Source: Thermoplasmatota archaeon (lineage in GTDB: Archaea > Thermoplasmatota > E2 > DHVEG-1). From it: a stretch of DNA of 6,359 nt. Below the pieces are notes generated by a model. It worked only from the letters and a program-made list of their open reading frames with translations, ran no database searches and was not told where the DNA came from. Positions 1 to 5,045 of the stretch are shown here, piece after piece. The stretch covers positions 1 through 6,359 of the forward strand of contig JAHJFH010000133.1 of assembly GCA_018824925.1 (NCBI GenBank), read 5' to 3'. Each line of letters starts with the position of its first letter. Within the stretch, counting starts at the first letter, position 1. A program made the position numbers and the translations under genes.

Positions 1-865
1 ATTCTTTTTTTGGTTTTTTTGTCTTTTTAGCGATCTTTTTCGTCGTGTTTTTTTTCTTGGTTGTTTTTTTTGTTGTCGTTTTCGTTGTTTTTTTCTTTGT
101 GACCTTTTTCTCTTTTTTTTCTACAGGTGGTTTGGTTTCTTTAATTTCCGTGGGTTTTTCAGTAGGTGCTTCCTCAAGGGTTTCTTTTTCTGGTTTCGGC
201 TTCTTAGTTGTTGGTTTATCCTCAGTTGGCGGTTCCTCTTTTTTTGGTTTGGTATCTTCAATAATTATGGTTGGTTGTCGGGAGATTTCTGTTTTATAGA
301 CTTCAACCCGTTTCACCGGATAATAGATTTTACATCCTTTGTAGATTTCACTGCCGATTTTTCCGTCAATCATGTCTCTGAGAAATTCATTAAGGGTTTT
401 ACTTTTTCCTTCGTTGACAACAGTGTTTTTCATGATTTGACGGATGAGTTTCTTTTGTGAGGTTTGTATACGTTTATCTGTAATAGCAAATGGTTTGACC
501 CGCAATTTTGCCCCATCACGGGTTTCTACGTCATATATTCCATCAATCCGTGATTTTCGTCGGCGGATCATTCGGCGGATATAATCTGAGGTGAGTGTAT
601 GCCCAGTATATACTGTATATGCATCTGAATCATTTACGCGATTGACTTTAAAAAAGAGTTTGATATGAGATTTTCTGAAATCGTTTGTTATGTTTTGCAT
701 GCTAACTTCGGTTACCCGATCTATGAGAAGTTCTGGTTTTTCAGCTAGTGATTCAGCAATAATTATTTCATCGAAGAGAGCAGGTGCATGGATTTGATAC
801 CAGGTTTTTGCTCGCCATTTATCCTTGACTTTTCGTGCGGCGGATCGTGCGCGTGCTTTTGCCAT
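1..865 (-). CDS. rps3ae: 30S ribosomal protein eS1 (S3Ae), C-terminus cut by window edge
   Basis: This is a structural protein of the small ribosomal subunit, found near the mRNA exit and platform region in archaea and eukaryotes. The 288 visible codons contain no stop. Residues 1-25 are basic and carry the typical KDKWRAKTWY start of the family. Residues 46-62 (LIDRVTEVSMQNITND) resemble the S3Ae signature, followed by FRKSHIKLFFKVN. The folded part ends near residue 195, about the usual length of archaeal eS1. After it comes a tail of at least 90 residues. Residues about 203-247 are rich in Pro, Glu, Lys and Thr; from about 248 the tail is almost only Lys and Thr. The coding strand there is very A-rich. 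The ATG at 865 opens exactly at the conserved N-terminus. The upstream base run GTGATC could be a partial Shine-Dalgarno but sits only 3 bases from the ATG. The family call is firm; the tail's role is unknown. Confidence 0.93.
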   Translation of the reverse strand, partial: MAKARARSAARKVKDKWRAKTWYQIHAPALFDEIIIAESLAEKPELLIDRVTEVSMQNITNDFRKSHIKLFFKVNRVNDSDAYTVYTGHTLTSDYIRRMIRRRKSRIDGIYDVETRDGAKLRVKPFAITDKRIQTSQKKLIRQIMKNTVVNEGKSKTLNEFLRDMIDGKIGSEIYKGCKIYYPVKRVEVYKTEISRQPTIIIEDTKPKKEEPPTEDKPTTKKPKPEKETLEEAPTEKPTEIKETKPPVEKKEKKVTKKKTTKTTTKKTTKKKNTTKKIAKKTKKPKKE

Positions 866-918
866 AATGATCACATACTACAATGATGGAGATAAGATTT
901 TTTGCTGTAATGAAGTTC

Positions 919-930
919 TTATACTTAAAA
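919..930 (-). promoter_or_regulatory. Probable TATA element for eS1
   Basis: On the minus strand this reads TTTTAAGTATAA. An archaeal TATA box here would place the transcript start near 898, giving a leader of roughly 30 bases before the ATG at 865. A second candidate, ATAAAAAAG, lies further upstream at about 961-969 and would start the transcript near 940. Assigned by pattern and spacing only. Confidence 0.4.
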
Positions 931-938
931 TATGCTGA

Positions 939-950
939 CCGTTTCAACGG
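939..950. repeat. Short perfect palindrome CCGTT-TC-AACGG
   Basis: Two 5-base arms are separated by two bases. It lies just upstream of the proximal eS1 TATA element, where TFB contacts or a regulator could bind, and near the start point predicted from the distal TATA. It may be an operator, but a 5-base-arm palindrome can also arise by chance. Confidence 0.25.
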
Positions 951-1033
951 ATATGATTATCTTTTTTATATGTTAGGGATTGGTAATCGTGTTTTTTAGA
1001 GGCTAAAAGATTATAAATTTATACTCAATGTAG

Positions 1034-1055
1034 ATTTATATATTGATGGGATCAC
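1034..1055 (+). repeat. Imperfect direct repeat, copy 1
   Basis: This 22-base unit matches 1117-1138 at 18 of 22 positions by eye. Both copies have an ATTTA..ATAT part followed by GATGGGAT. The AT-rich half resembles a TATA box, and the shared ATGGGAT opens a short reading frame in each copy (17 codons here). Confidence 0.4.
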
Positions 1056-1116
1056 AAAGTACCCTTTACATGAATTTAAAGAATTCAGGATATTTATGAA
1101 TAGGGTCCATTTTAAT

Positions 1117-1138
1117 ATTTAAATATAGATGGGATACC
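1117..1138 (+). repeat. Imperfect direct repeat, copy 2
   Basis: Second copy of the 22-base unit, beginning 83 bases after the first. The ATG within its GATGGGAT part opens the 40-codon frame at 1129. Possible readings are duplicated promoter elements, paired regulator sites, or chance similarity of AT-rich DNA. Confidence 0.4.
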
Positions 1139-1251
1139 TATCTGTAAACGAATTGTGGAAAAACATAGGGGTCATATTGGGGGGGGAAATCAAGGTCTTG
1201 GATAAGGAAGCACATATTACTTCATCCCTGCTCATGGAACCTTCTCATTAA
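1129..1251 (+). CDS. Possible small ORF, 40 codons, unknown
   Basis: I do not recognise this frame. It begins MGYLSVNELWKNIGVILGGE and ends in a TAA at 1249-1251. The composition looks plausibly protein-like, with mixed hydrophobic and charged residues and no low complexity. No Shine-Dalgarno precedes the ATG, and no TATA box sits at the distance expected for a leaderless start, so expression is doubtful. A run of eight G (1179-1186) falls in codons 17-20. With one base removed from it, the downstream reading would continue to a stop near 1292. It could be a genuine microprotein, a decayed gene remnant, or a chance ORF. Confidence 0.2.
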   Translation: MGYLSVNELWKNIGVILGGEIKVLDKEAHITSSLLMEPSH

Positions 1252-1263
1252 TAGATATGGTAG

Positions 1264-1273
1264 AAAATTATAT
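1264..1273 (+). promoter_or_regulatory. Probable TATA element for the response regulator
   Basis: AAAATTATAT lies about 26 bases before an expected transcript start near 1296. That would give a leader of about 20 bases that still includes the Shine-Dalgarno at 1304. Pattern-based only. Confidence 0.4.
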
Positions 1274-1303
1274 GTAACACCTGCCTAATCAAATATGGTG
1301 TGT

Positions 1304-1307
1304 GGAG
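1304..1307 (+). promoter_or_regulatory. Shine-Dalgarno GGAG of the response regulator
   Basis: GGAG is followed by seven bases and then the ATG at 1315, an ideal spacing. It fixes the start of the response regulator gene and implies a leadered transcript, unlike the near-leaderless starts proposed for some neighbours. Confidence 0.65.
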
Positions 1308-1314
1308 ATAATAT

Positions 1315-1689
1315 ATGAAAAAAAAGGTCCTTGTTGTGGATGATGAACAGGATCAAATTCAAACCGTGAAATATGCTCTTGAATCATTAACTGATAAATA
1401 TGAAATTATTGGGGTTCAAGATGGGTGGCAATGTTTAGATTATTTAAAAAATGAACAACCGGATCTTGTGCTGCTTGATATGATGATGCCGGGGTTGAAT
1501 GGTTGGCAGGTATTTGATGCCATGCAGAAAAATGACTTATGGCGTTCAATTCCCGTAATTTTTCTTACAGGTGTTTCTGATCCCGTTATGAAAAACACTG
1601 GTGAGTTACTTGCAGAGGATTATATTGAAAAACCTTTTGAGGCACAGGAATTAAAAAAACGTATTGACAAAATTTTACACATATCTTAA
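1315..1689 (+). CDS. Single-domain response regulator (CheY-like receiver)
   Basis: The product is a cytoplasmic phospho-acceptor of two-component signalling. All 124 residues form one receiver domain. The acidic pair is D9-D10 (VVDDE), the phospho-acceptor is D55 (LLDMMMPG), the switch Thr is T85 (FLTGV), and the conserved Lys is K106 (EKPF). No output domain follows, so it must act by protein contact or in a phosphorelay. No histidine kinase, chemotaxis gene or other partner is visible within the window, so its kinase is elsewhere. It is transcribed alone, between a long intergenic stretch and a converging gene that ends 21 bases away. The start is set by GGAG seven bases upstream. The receiver call is firm; the pathway is unknown. 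The sequence does not show whether it is a true CheY. Confidence 0.93.
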   Translation: MKKKVLVVDDEQDQIQTVKYALESLTDKYEIIGVQDGWQCLDYLKNEQPDLVLLDMMMPGLNGWQVFDAMQKNDLWRSIPVIFLTGVSDPVMKNTGELLAEDYIEKPFEAQELKKRIDKILHIS

Positions 1690-1690
1690 T

Positions 1691-1697
1691 TAAAAAC
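1691..1697 (-). terminator. Possible T-run terminator after the radical SAM gene
   Basis: On the minus strand GTTTTTA lies about 14 bases past the stop codon of the radical SAM gene. Archaeal RNA polymerase commonly terminates at such U-rich stretches without a hairpin. The run is short (five T), so the call is weak. Confidence 0.3.
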
Positions 1698-1710
1698 GCC
1701 TATGATCTTA

Positions 1711-2511
1711 TTAGGGGAATGCTTGTTTAAAAGATATGTGATGCTTGAAACATTCCTGCTGTATATATTTAATTATTTTAGGATAATAGGTTGTATCGAC
1801 ATAGAATCGATCTTTGAACTTTTTGAGTAGGTCTGGGTTATTAGATATTTTTTGATTAATTCTCTCCCGTATGCCGGGTTTTAGATGAAATTGATCCACC
1901 ATGATTTCTCGAACATTATTATCAGCAAAGAGTTTTACAATATCAATTATTTCAGTTTCTGTTAAGGTTGGATAGATAGGACCGAAAAATACGCTGGTAT
2001 TGATTCCGATATCAGCACATTGTTTGAGTACCTCCAATCGGTTTGTTAAGGTGGATGATCCTGGTTCCAGGAGTTTTCGATGGGTATCATTATTAGTAGC
2101 AATACTTACCATTACCTCAGCCTTTGTAAATTGAGTTATTATTGGGAGGTCTCTGAGAATAAGGTTAGATTTTGTTTGGATACTGATTGGAAAATCATAT
2201 TGTAATGCCTGTTTCAGACAATATTGTGTGAGATGATATTTTTCTTCAATGGGTTGGTACGGATCAGTTACGGTTGATATGCCAATGACACCAGGTTTTT
2301 TTCGTTTGAGTTCCTGTGCAAGAACAAGGGGAATATTTTTTTTTACAGCAAGGGTAGAATGCCATTCCGTATAGGATATACGGAGAATTGCAGGGACATA
2401 GCAATAGATACATTGGTGACTACATCCTCGATAGGGGTTAAGTGAATACTCTAATCCTGGTAAGCGTGAGGGAGATAACGCGGTTTTGCAGATTATTTCT
2501 TTTATATACAT
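1711..2511 (-). CDS. SplB-like radical SAM protein (COG1533 type)
   Basis: This is a probable radical S-adenosylmethionine enzyme of the spore photoproduct lyase-like group. It is 266 residues long, shorter than Bacillus SplB (about 340). The [4Fe-4S] motif is CX3CX2C at C30, C34 and C37 (YRGCSHQCIYCY), opening a TIM-barrel-type domain. Further family features are STVTDPYQPIEEKY (residues 79-92), the IQTKSN strand (111-116), VSIATNND (135-142) and LEPGSSTLTNRL (148-159). Its ATG overlaps the end of nre by 10 bases, so the two are very likely co-transcribed and perhaps translationally coupled. True spore photoproduct repair is unlikely in an archaeon without endospores, and most members of this group have no known substrate. 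The neighbour suggests a nucleic-acid role, but that is inference. The radical SAM assignment is firm and the substrate unknown. Confidence 0.88.
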   Translation of the reverse strand: MYIKEIICKTALSPSRLPGLEYSLNPYRGCSHQCIYCYVPAILRISYTEWHSTLAVKKNIPLVLAQELKRKKPGVIGISTVTDPYQPIEEKYHLTQYCLKQALQYDFPISIQTKSNLILRDLPIITQFTKAEVMVSIATNNDTHRKLLEPGSSTLTNRLEVLKQCADIGINTSVFFGPIYPTLTETEIIDIVKLFADNNVREIMVDQFHLKPGIRERINQKISNNPDLLKKFKDRFYVDTTYYPKIIKYIQQECFKHHISFKQAFP

Positions 2512-3788
2512 GGTTTTATGAAGAAATCTTCTAATCGTCGTTGATAGAGATGGTTTTTTATCACGGCACTATTATGGATCCATCGTTCAATGGGAATATC
2601 CATTTTTTCACTAATATAGGTGAGGGCTTGGTTAGTGGTATCAAATTTTTGATATGGTATGGTGAGGGTTTTTCGAACGCTTTCTCGTACGTTCCATACG
2701 CCCATAGGCATAATGTAGCCTGGGTGGGCTTCTCTAAGGATGGCGATGGCTGCTTGTTTTCGTTCTTTGGTGAGGACTTCATTTACCGCCAGTCGGGCTG
2801 CATAGTAACAGCCACCGATCTCTGCGTAGGTGGTACGTCCGTTGTAGAATTCATAGCTATTGAATATAGAAATAGTGTTCCCATAAGGGTTCCAGGTGGT
2901 GTTGGGGTACCATGCTTCTATGAGTTCATATTGCCATTCTGATGGTATCATAAGGATGATCCAGCGGTTATCATATTGTTCGTGATAATACACACGAACA
3001 TCGGATATCCAGGGGTATGTTTTGGTATTTTCTAACAGGGTTTTTCCAAGGGTTGAGTCTACGGCTGTGATAGACCAGCGTGTTGGCACAAACCGTCGAT
3101 ATTTATTGATACCAAATGCTCCAATACTAAAGGCACGTTGTATTTTAGAAACCGGAACATTGCTTATATAGAGTTGATAAATAGCGTCACGTGATTTTAG
3201 ATCGGTATCATAATATGCTTTTTCGATGTGTTGATCATATTTTGGATTAGTAATATCTAGCGCACTGAGGGGAGCGCTTGGCCCATGGGGTTGGATTTCA
3301 TCATAAAACACAATTCGTCCATGGGGTTTTTTTGAAAAATGTGCCTCAGTATACACAGGATTTTTTGCTAACGCAAGTTCTCTGGTGAACTCCACAATAT
3401 TATTTGAGGATTCTACATCATGGACATCGATGGTGTATTTTCCTCGAATGAGTTGTGAACGGAAATTTACGATTTCATCAAGGCTTTTATCAAGCCAATG
3501 CTCAGGTGAATCAATAATCGCAGTGTTACCCATTGTTGGGGGAATCATTGGTCCAATGGATACTTTAGGGTAGCCAATACGACCTACAAATACGCTGGGT
3601 GGTGAGGAACCTCCTATGTGAAGGCTATTAATGAATGGTTTAACTTTGCTATATGCATGGAACCGAACGATTACGGGGCATCGTGTTTTTCCACAAAGCA
3701 TTTTTGTGCCACGACATAGGGCGCAGAGTGGGGAGGTTTGGGGTTTGTGTGATTGGTGGGATGGCATGGTTTGTGGATAAGTATGCAC
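2502..3788 (-). CDS. nreA: Archaeal DNA repair protein Nre (NreA-like)
   Basis: Nre proteins are archaeal repair factors that work with PCNA; loss in haloarchaea sensitises cells to crosslinking damage. The 428-residue protein has three clear marks. A four-cysteine zinc-binding motif lies at C22, C25, C32 and C37 (CALC...CGKTRC). A conserved block follows at about 61-84 (SSPPSVFVGRIGYPKVSIGP). A PIP box ends the protein: Q416-R-R-L-E-D-F-F423, fitting QxxLxxFF for PCNA binding. The length fits the family. The chosen start is a GTG at 3788; an in-frame ATG lies at 3767, before the zinc motif, and is a fair alternative. A TATA-like element about 26-28 bases upstream suggests a nearly leaderless transcript beginning at the GTG. 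The next gene, a radical SAM protein, overlaps its end. Biochemical activity of Nre is still poorly defined. Confidence 0.92.
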   Translation of the reverse strand: MHTYPQTMPSHQSHKPQTSPLCALCRGTKMLCGKTRCPVIVRFHAYSKVKPFINSLHIGGSSPPSVFVGRIGYPKVSIGPMIPPTMGNTAIIDSPEHWLDKSLDEIVNFRSQLIRGKYTIDVHDVESSNNIVEFTRELALAKNPVYTEAHFSKKPHGRIVFYDEIQPHGPSAPLSALDITNPKYDQHIEKAYYDTDLKSRDAIYQLYISNVPVSKIQRAFSIGAFGINKYRRFVPTRWSITAVDSTLGKTLLENTKTYPWISDVRVYYHEQYDNRWIILMIPSEWQYELIEAWYPNTTWNPYGNTISIFNSYEFYNGRTTYAEIGGCYYAARLAVNEVLTKERKQAAIAILREAHPGYIMPMGVWNVRESVRKTLTIPYQKFDTTNQALTYISEKMDIPIERWIHNSAVIKNHLYQRRLEDFFIKPCI

Positions 3789-3812
3789 AATGGTGCTTAT
3801 GGGTAGAGTTGG

Positions 3813-3820
3813 TTTATATA
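3813..3820 (-). promoter_or_regulatory. Probable TATA element for the nre/radical SAM operon
   Basis: On the minus strand this reads TATATAAA inside the 58-base gap after the Toprim gene. It predicts a transcript start close to 3790, immediately before the GTG at 3788. No Shine-Dalgarno is visible, so leaderless initiation fits. It implies that nre can be transcribed separately from the upstream NAC operon, although no clear T-run terminator separates them. Confidence 0.5.
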
Positions 3821-3846
3821 GCTATTTAATTGGTGGGTGAAACTAT

Positions 3847-4248
3847 CTATTGGCTTTTTTCTTCAAGGACTTTGGTTTTTAGGGTGTTTAGATATGAGGG
3901 AAGACCCTCAACGGTTCTGATCAGGGATAGTTGGGCGATTGCACGACGATATTCGAGGTTCATAGTTATGCGTCCCTCAAGGTTTTTTCTGAGTATTCTT
4001 AGGATATGTCCTCCTTTGCGATCCCAATCTGTGAGAAGGATTAGGTGATGGTAGTGTTGGGTGAGTTGGTCACAGAAATTGGTGAGTGATTGTCCTTTGT
4101 TGATGGTTATGATACTTCCGGTGATACCGAGTTGTTGAAGTGCTGTTTTGTCTTTGGTACCTTCAACAATGATGGAGATGTGATGATTTTCTGTGATGAG
4201 TTCATCTAATAATTTTTGGAGATCCTCAAGTGTTTTTTTATAATTCAT
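3847..4248 (-). CDS. Small Toprim-domain protein (UPF0292-like)
   Basis: The product is a compact protein built around one Toprim fold, the metal-binding catalytic fold of DnaG primases, topoisomerases, RecR and RNase M5. Numbering from the ATG at 4248, the conserved Glu is E29 in VEGTKDKTAL. The paired aspartates are D74 and D76 in LLTDWDRKG. Both acidic motifs needed for Mg2+ binding are present. Archaea commonly carry such a stand-alone protein of about 130 residues; its substrate is not established. I prefer the ATG at 4248 because AAGG at 4258-4261 stands nine bases upstream; an in-frame ATG at 4257 has that AAGG directly abutting it. With this start the gene overlaps the DUF167 gene by 11 bases, indicating one transcript. 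Nucleic-acid cleavage or binding is a likely role but is inferred from the fold. Confidence 0.87.
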   Translation of the reverse strand: MNYKKTLEDLQKLLDELITENHHISIIVEGTKDKTALQQLGITGSIITINKGQSLTNFCDQLTQHYHHLILLTDWDRKGGHILRILRKNLEGRITMNLEYRRAIAQLSLIRTVEGLPSYLNTLKTKVLEEKSQ

Positions 4249-4558
4249 GGTATGCATCCTTGAGGCGTTGTAGGATTTTTTCCTTGGTGATGGTGGTGAG
4301 TTGGATGGTTTTATTCCGGTTTTTTTGGCCTTTTATTATGGTGATGTTTTGGGTGTTGAGGCTGAAAAAGTGTGCGAGGGTGATTATGATTTCTTGGTTG
4401 CCCTGGTTGTGGTGAAGGTTAGCTGTTATTGTGATATCGATGGTGTTTCGCCAGGGGTTATAGGGTCCGGGGAATTGTGGTTGTTCAGAATTTGGTATGA
4501 CGTGGAGGGATATGGTACAGCCGTTTTTAGTGGTGGTTACGGCGTTGTTCCATGTCAT
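4238..4558 (-). CDS. DUF167 (YggU/UPF0235) family protein
   Basis: This 106-residue protein matches the small conserved DUF167 family, whose function is unknown. Visible family features are the initial strand NGCTISLHVIPNSEQ (residues about 12-26), the central ITITANLHHNQGNQEIIITLAHFF stretch matching the usual 'ApP.dGkAN..li.fLak' core, and the closing IIKGQKNRNKTIQL corresponding to 'i.sGetsr.K.v.i'. The core is diverged: the usual P..GkAN is HNQGNQE here. It lies 41 bases after the NAC gene and overlaps the Toprim gene, so it probably belongs to one operon. No strong Shine-Dalgarno precedes the ATG; a TATA-like element in the gap could give a secondary start. Family call good, function unknown. 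Confidence 0.85.
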   Translation of the reverse strand: MTWNNAVTTTKNGCTISLHVIPNSEQPQFPGPYNPWRNTIDITITANLHHNQGNQEIIITLAHFFSLNTQNITIIKGQKNRNKTIQLTTITKEKILQRLKDAYHEL

Positions 4559-4586
4559 GGTGTTTGCCTGGGAACCAGATTATTGG

Positions 4587-4595
4587 TATTATATC
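4587..4595 (-). promoter_or_regulatory. Possible internal TATA element before the DUF167 gene
   Basis: GATATAATA on the minus strand sits in the 41-base gap after the NAC stop. A start about 25 bases on, near 4565, would give a nearly leaderless DUF167 transcript. It may equally be chance in AT-rich spacer. Confidence 0.22.
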
Positions 4596-4599
4596 TGTT

Positions 4600-4941
4600 T
4601 TATTCTTCGGTTAATCGTAGGATGGCTTCTGCGATATCGCCATTGGTTGTGGTGAGGGCGTCTCGTGCTTCTTTTTCTGTTTTACCGGTTTGATCCATAA
4701 TAAGTTGGATGTCTTCGCTGATCTTGTCGTCCTCTCGGTTTCGAATCACAGGATTCCCTGCGATTTGGAAGGTTTTTTGTCCTTGTGCATCCATAATGGT
4801 GACTTCAGCATCATTAAATATATATTCTTTCGTGTCGGTTTGTATCAGGACTTTTTCAACGTTTTCAACGGTTTTTATGTTGATGCCAAAGCGTTTCATC
4901 ATTTGTTGGAGTTGCCGGGGATTCATTTTTCCGGGCATCAT
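4600..4941 (-). CDS. nac: Archaeal nascent polypeptide-associated complex protein (NAC alpha)
   Basis: The product binds ribosomes near the tunnel exit and contacts emerging chains; archaeal NAC forms a homodimer. Its 113 residues are the normal length. The N-terminus MMPGKMNPRQLQQMMKRFGI is typical of the archaeal protein. The NAC beta-barrel domain spans about 20-70 (VEKVLIQTDTKEYIFNDAEV, FQIAGNP). A UBA domain spans about 74-113 and includes SEDIQLIMDQTGKTEKEARDAL and NGDIAEAILRL. A Shine-Dalgarno GAAGGT (minus strand, 4950-4955) lies eight bases before the ATG at 4941, which favours that start over the next codon, also ATG. It appears to head an operon with the DUF167 and Toprim genes. 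Sharing a role in translation with eS1 in this window is a functional link only; they are not adjacent. Confidence 0.95.
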   Translation of the reverse strand: MMPGKMNPRQLQQMMKRFGINIKTVENVEKVLIQTDTKEYIFNDAEVTIMDAQGQKTFQIAGNPVIRNREDDKISEDIQLIMDQTGKTEKEARDALTTTNGDIAEAILRLTEE

Positions 4942-4949
4942 AAGAAATT

Positions 4950-4955
4950 ACCTTC
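4950..4955 (-). promoter_or_regulatory. Shine-Dalgarno GAAGGT of the NAC gene
   Basis: It is complementary to the archaeal 16S rRNA 3' end in its core AAGGT and stands eight bases before the ATG at 4941. It decides between the two successive ATG codons that begin the gene. Confidence 0.55.
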
Positions 4956-4983
4956 TGGTATGTACTGAATGTGGTATGGTTTT

Positions 4984-4992
4984 GTATTTTAA
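4984..4992 (-). promoter_or_regulatory. Probable TATA element for the NAC operon
   Basis: On the minus strand TTAAAATAC lies about 26 bases ahead of a likely transcript start near 4962. This gives a leader of about 20 bases that contains the Shine-Dalgarno. It shares the 104-base divergent spacer with the Nnr promoter. Confidence 0.42.
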
Positions 4993-5010
4993 TAGGCTTT
5001 GGTATGAAAA

Positions 5011-5019
5011 TTTTTAATA
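5011..5019 (+). promoter_or_regulatory. Probable TATA element for the Nnr gene
   Basis: TTTTTAATA is centred about 30 bases before the ATG at 5046. No Shine-Dalgarno is visible ahead of that ATG, so a leaderless or nearly leaderless transcript is the best reading. An in-frame ATG at 5004 lies upstream of this element. Confidence 0.4.
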
Positions 5020-5045
5020 GAATCGTTTGTGTTCTGGTATGTTAT

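Larger units (their letters stand above)
866..1314. other. Intergenic region between divergent eS1 and response regulator genes
   Basis: These 449 bases hold no long reading frame. Visible content: two TATA-like elements facing eS1, a small palindrome (939-950), an imperfect 22-base direct repeat (1034-1055 and 1117-1138), a possible 40-codon ORF (1129-1251) containing a run of eight G, and the TATA and Shine-Dalgarno signals of the response regulator. I see no tRNA cloverleaf or strong long hairpin. The stretch is long compared with the other gaps in the window, which range from overlaps to about 100 bases. Confidence 0.6.

Noticed and set aside
45..299. Plus-strand frame rich in Phe and Val
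   Set aside because: It is the complement of the Lys/Thr/Glu-rich tail of eS1; the low-complexity Phe/Val content is a mirror of A-rich codons, and the minus-strand eS1 frame is continuous.
1046..1099. 17-codon frame starting in the first direct repeat copy
   Set aside because: Very short, with no Shine-Dalgarno and no resemblance to the 40-codon frame in the second copy beyond the shared first two codons.
1127..1142. Short hairpin AGAT...ATCT as a possible RNA structure
   Set aside because: Only four base pairs; too weak to call a riboswitch, terminator or ncRNA.
1711..2511. True spore photoproduct lyase
   Set aside because: Radical SAM motif and group features fit, but the protein is short and archaea do not form endospores, so only the broader group is assigned.
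2541..2942. 133-codon plus-strand frame
   Set aside because: It lies wholly antisense inside nre, whose C-terminal part including the PIP box is clearly coding on the minus strand; no family resemblance seen.
4301..5017. Chain of plus-strand frames (4301-4693, 4690-4968, 4709-5017)
   Set aside because: They are antisense to the DUF167 and NAC genes, which match known families. Runs of open antisense frame are explained by the codon use of the real genes.
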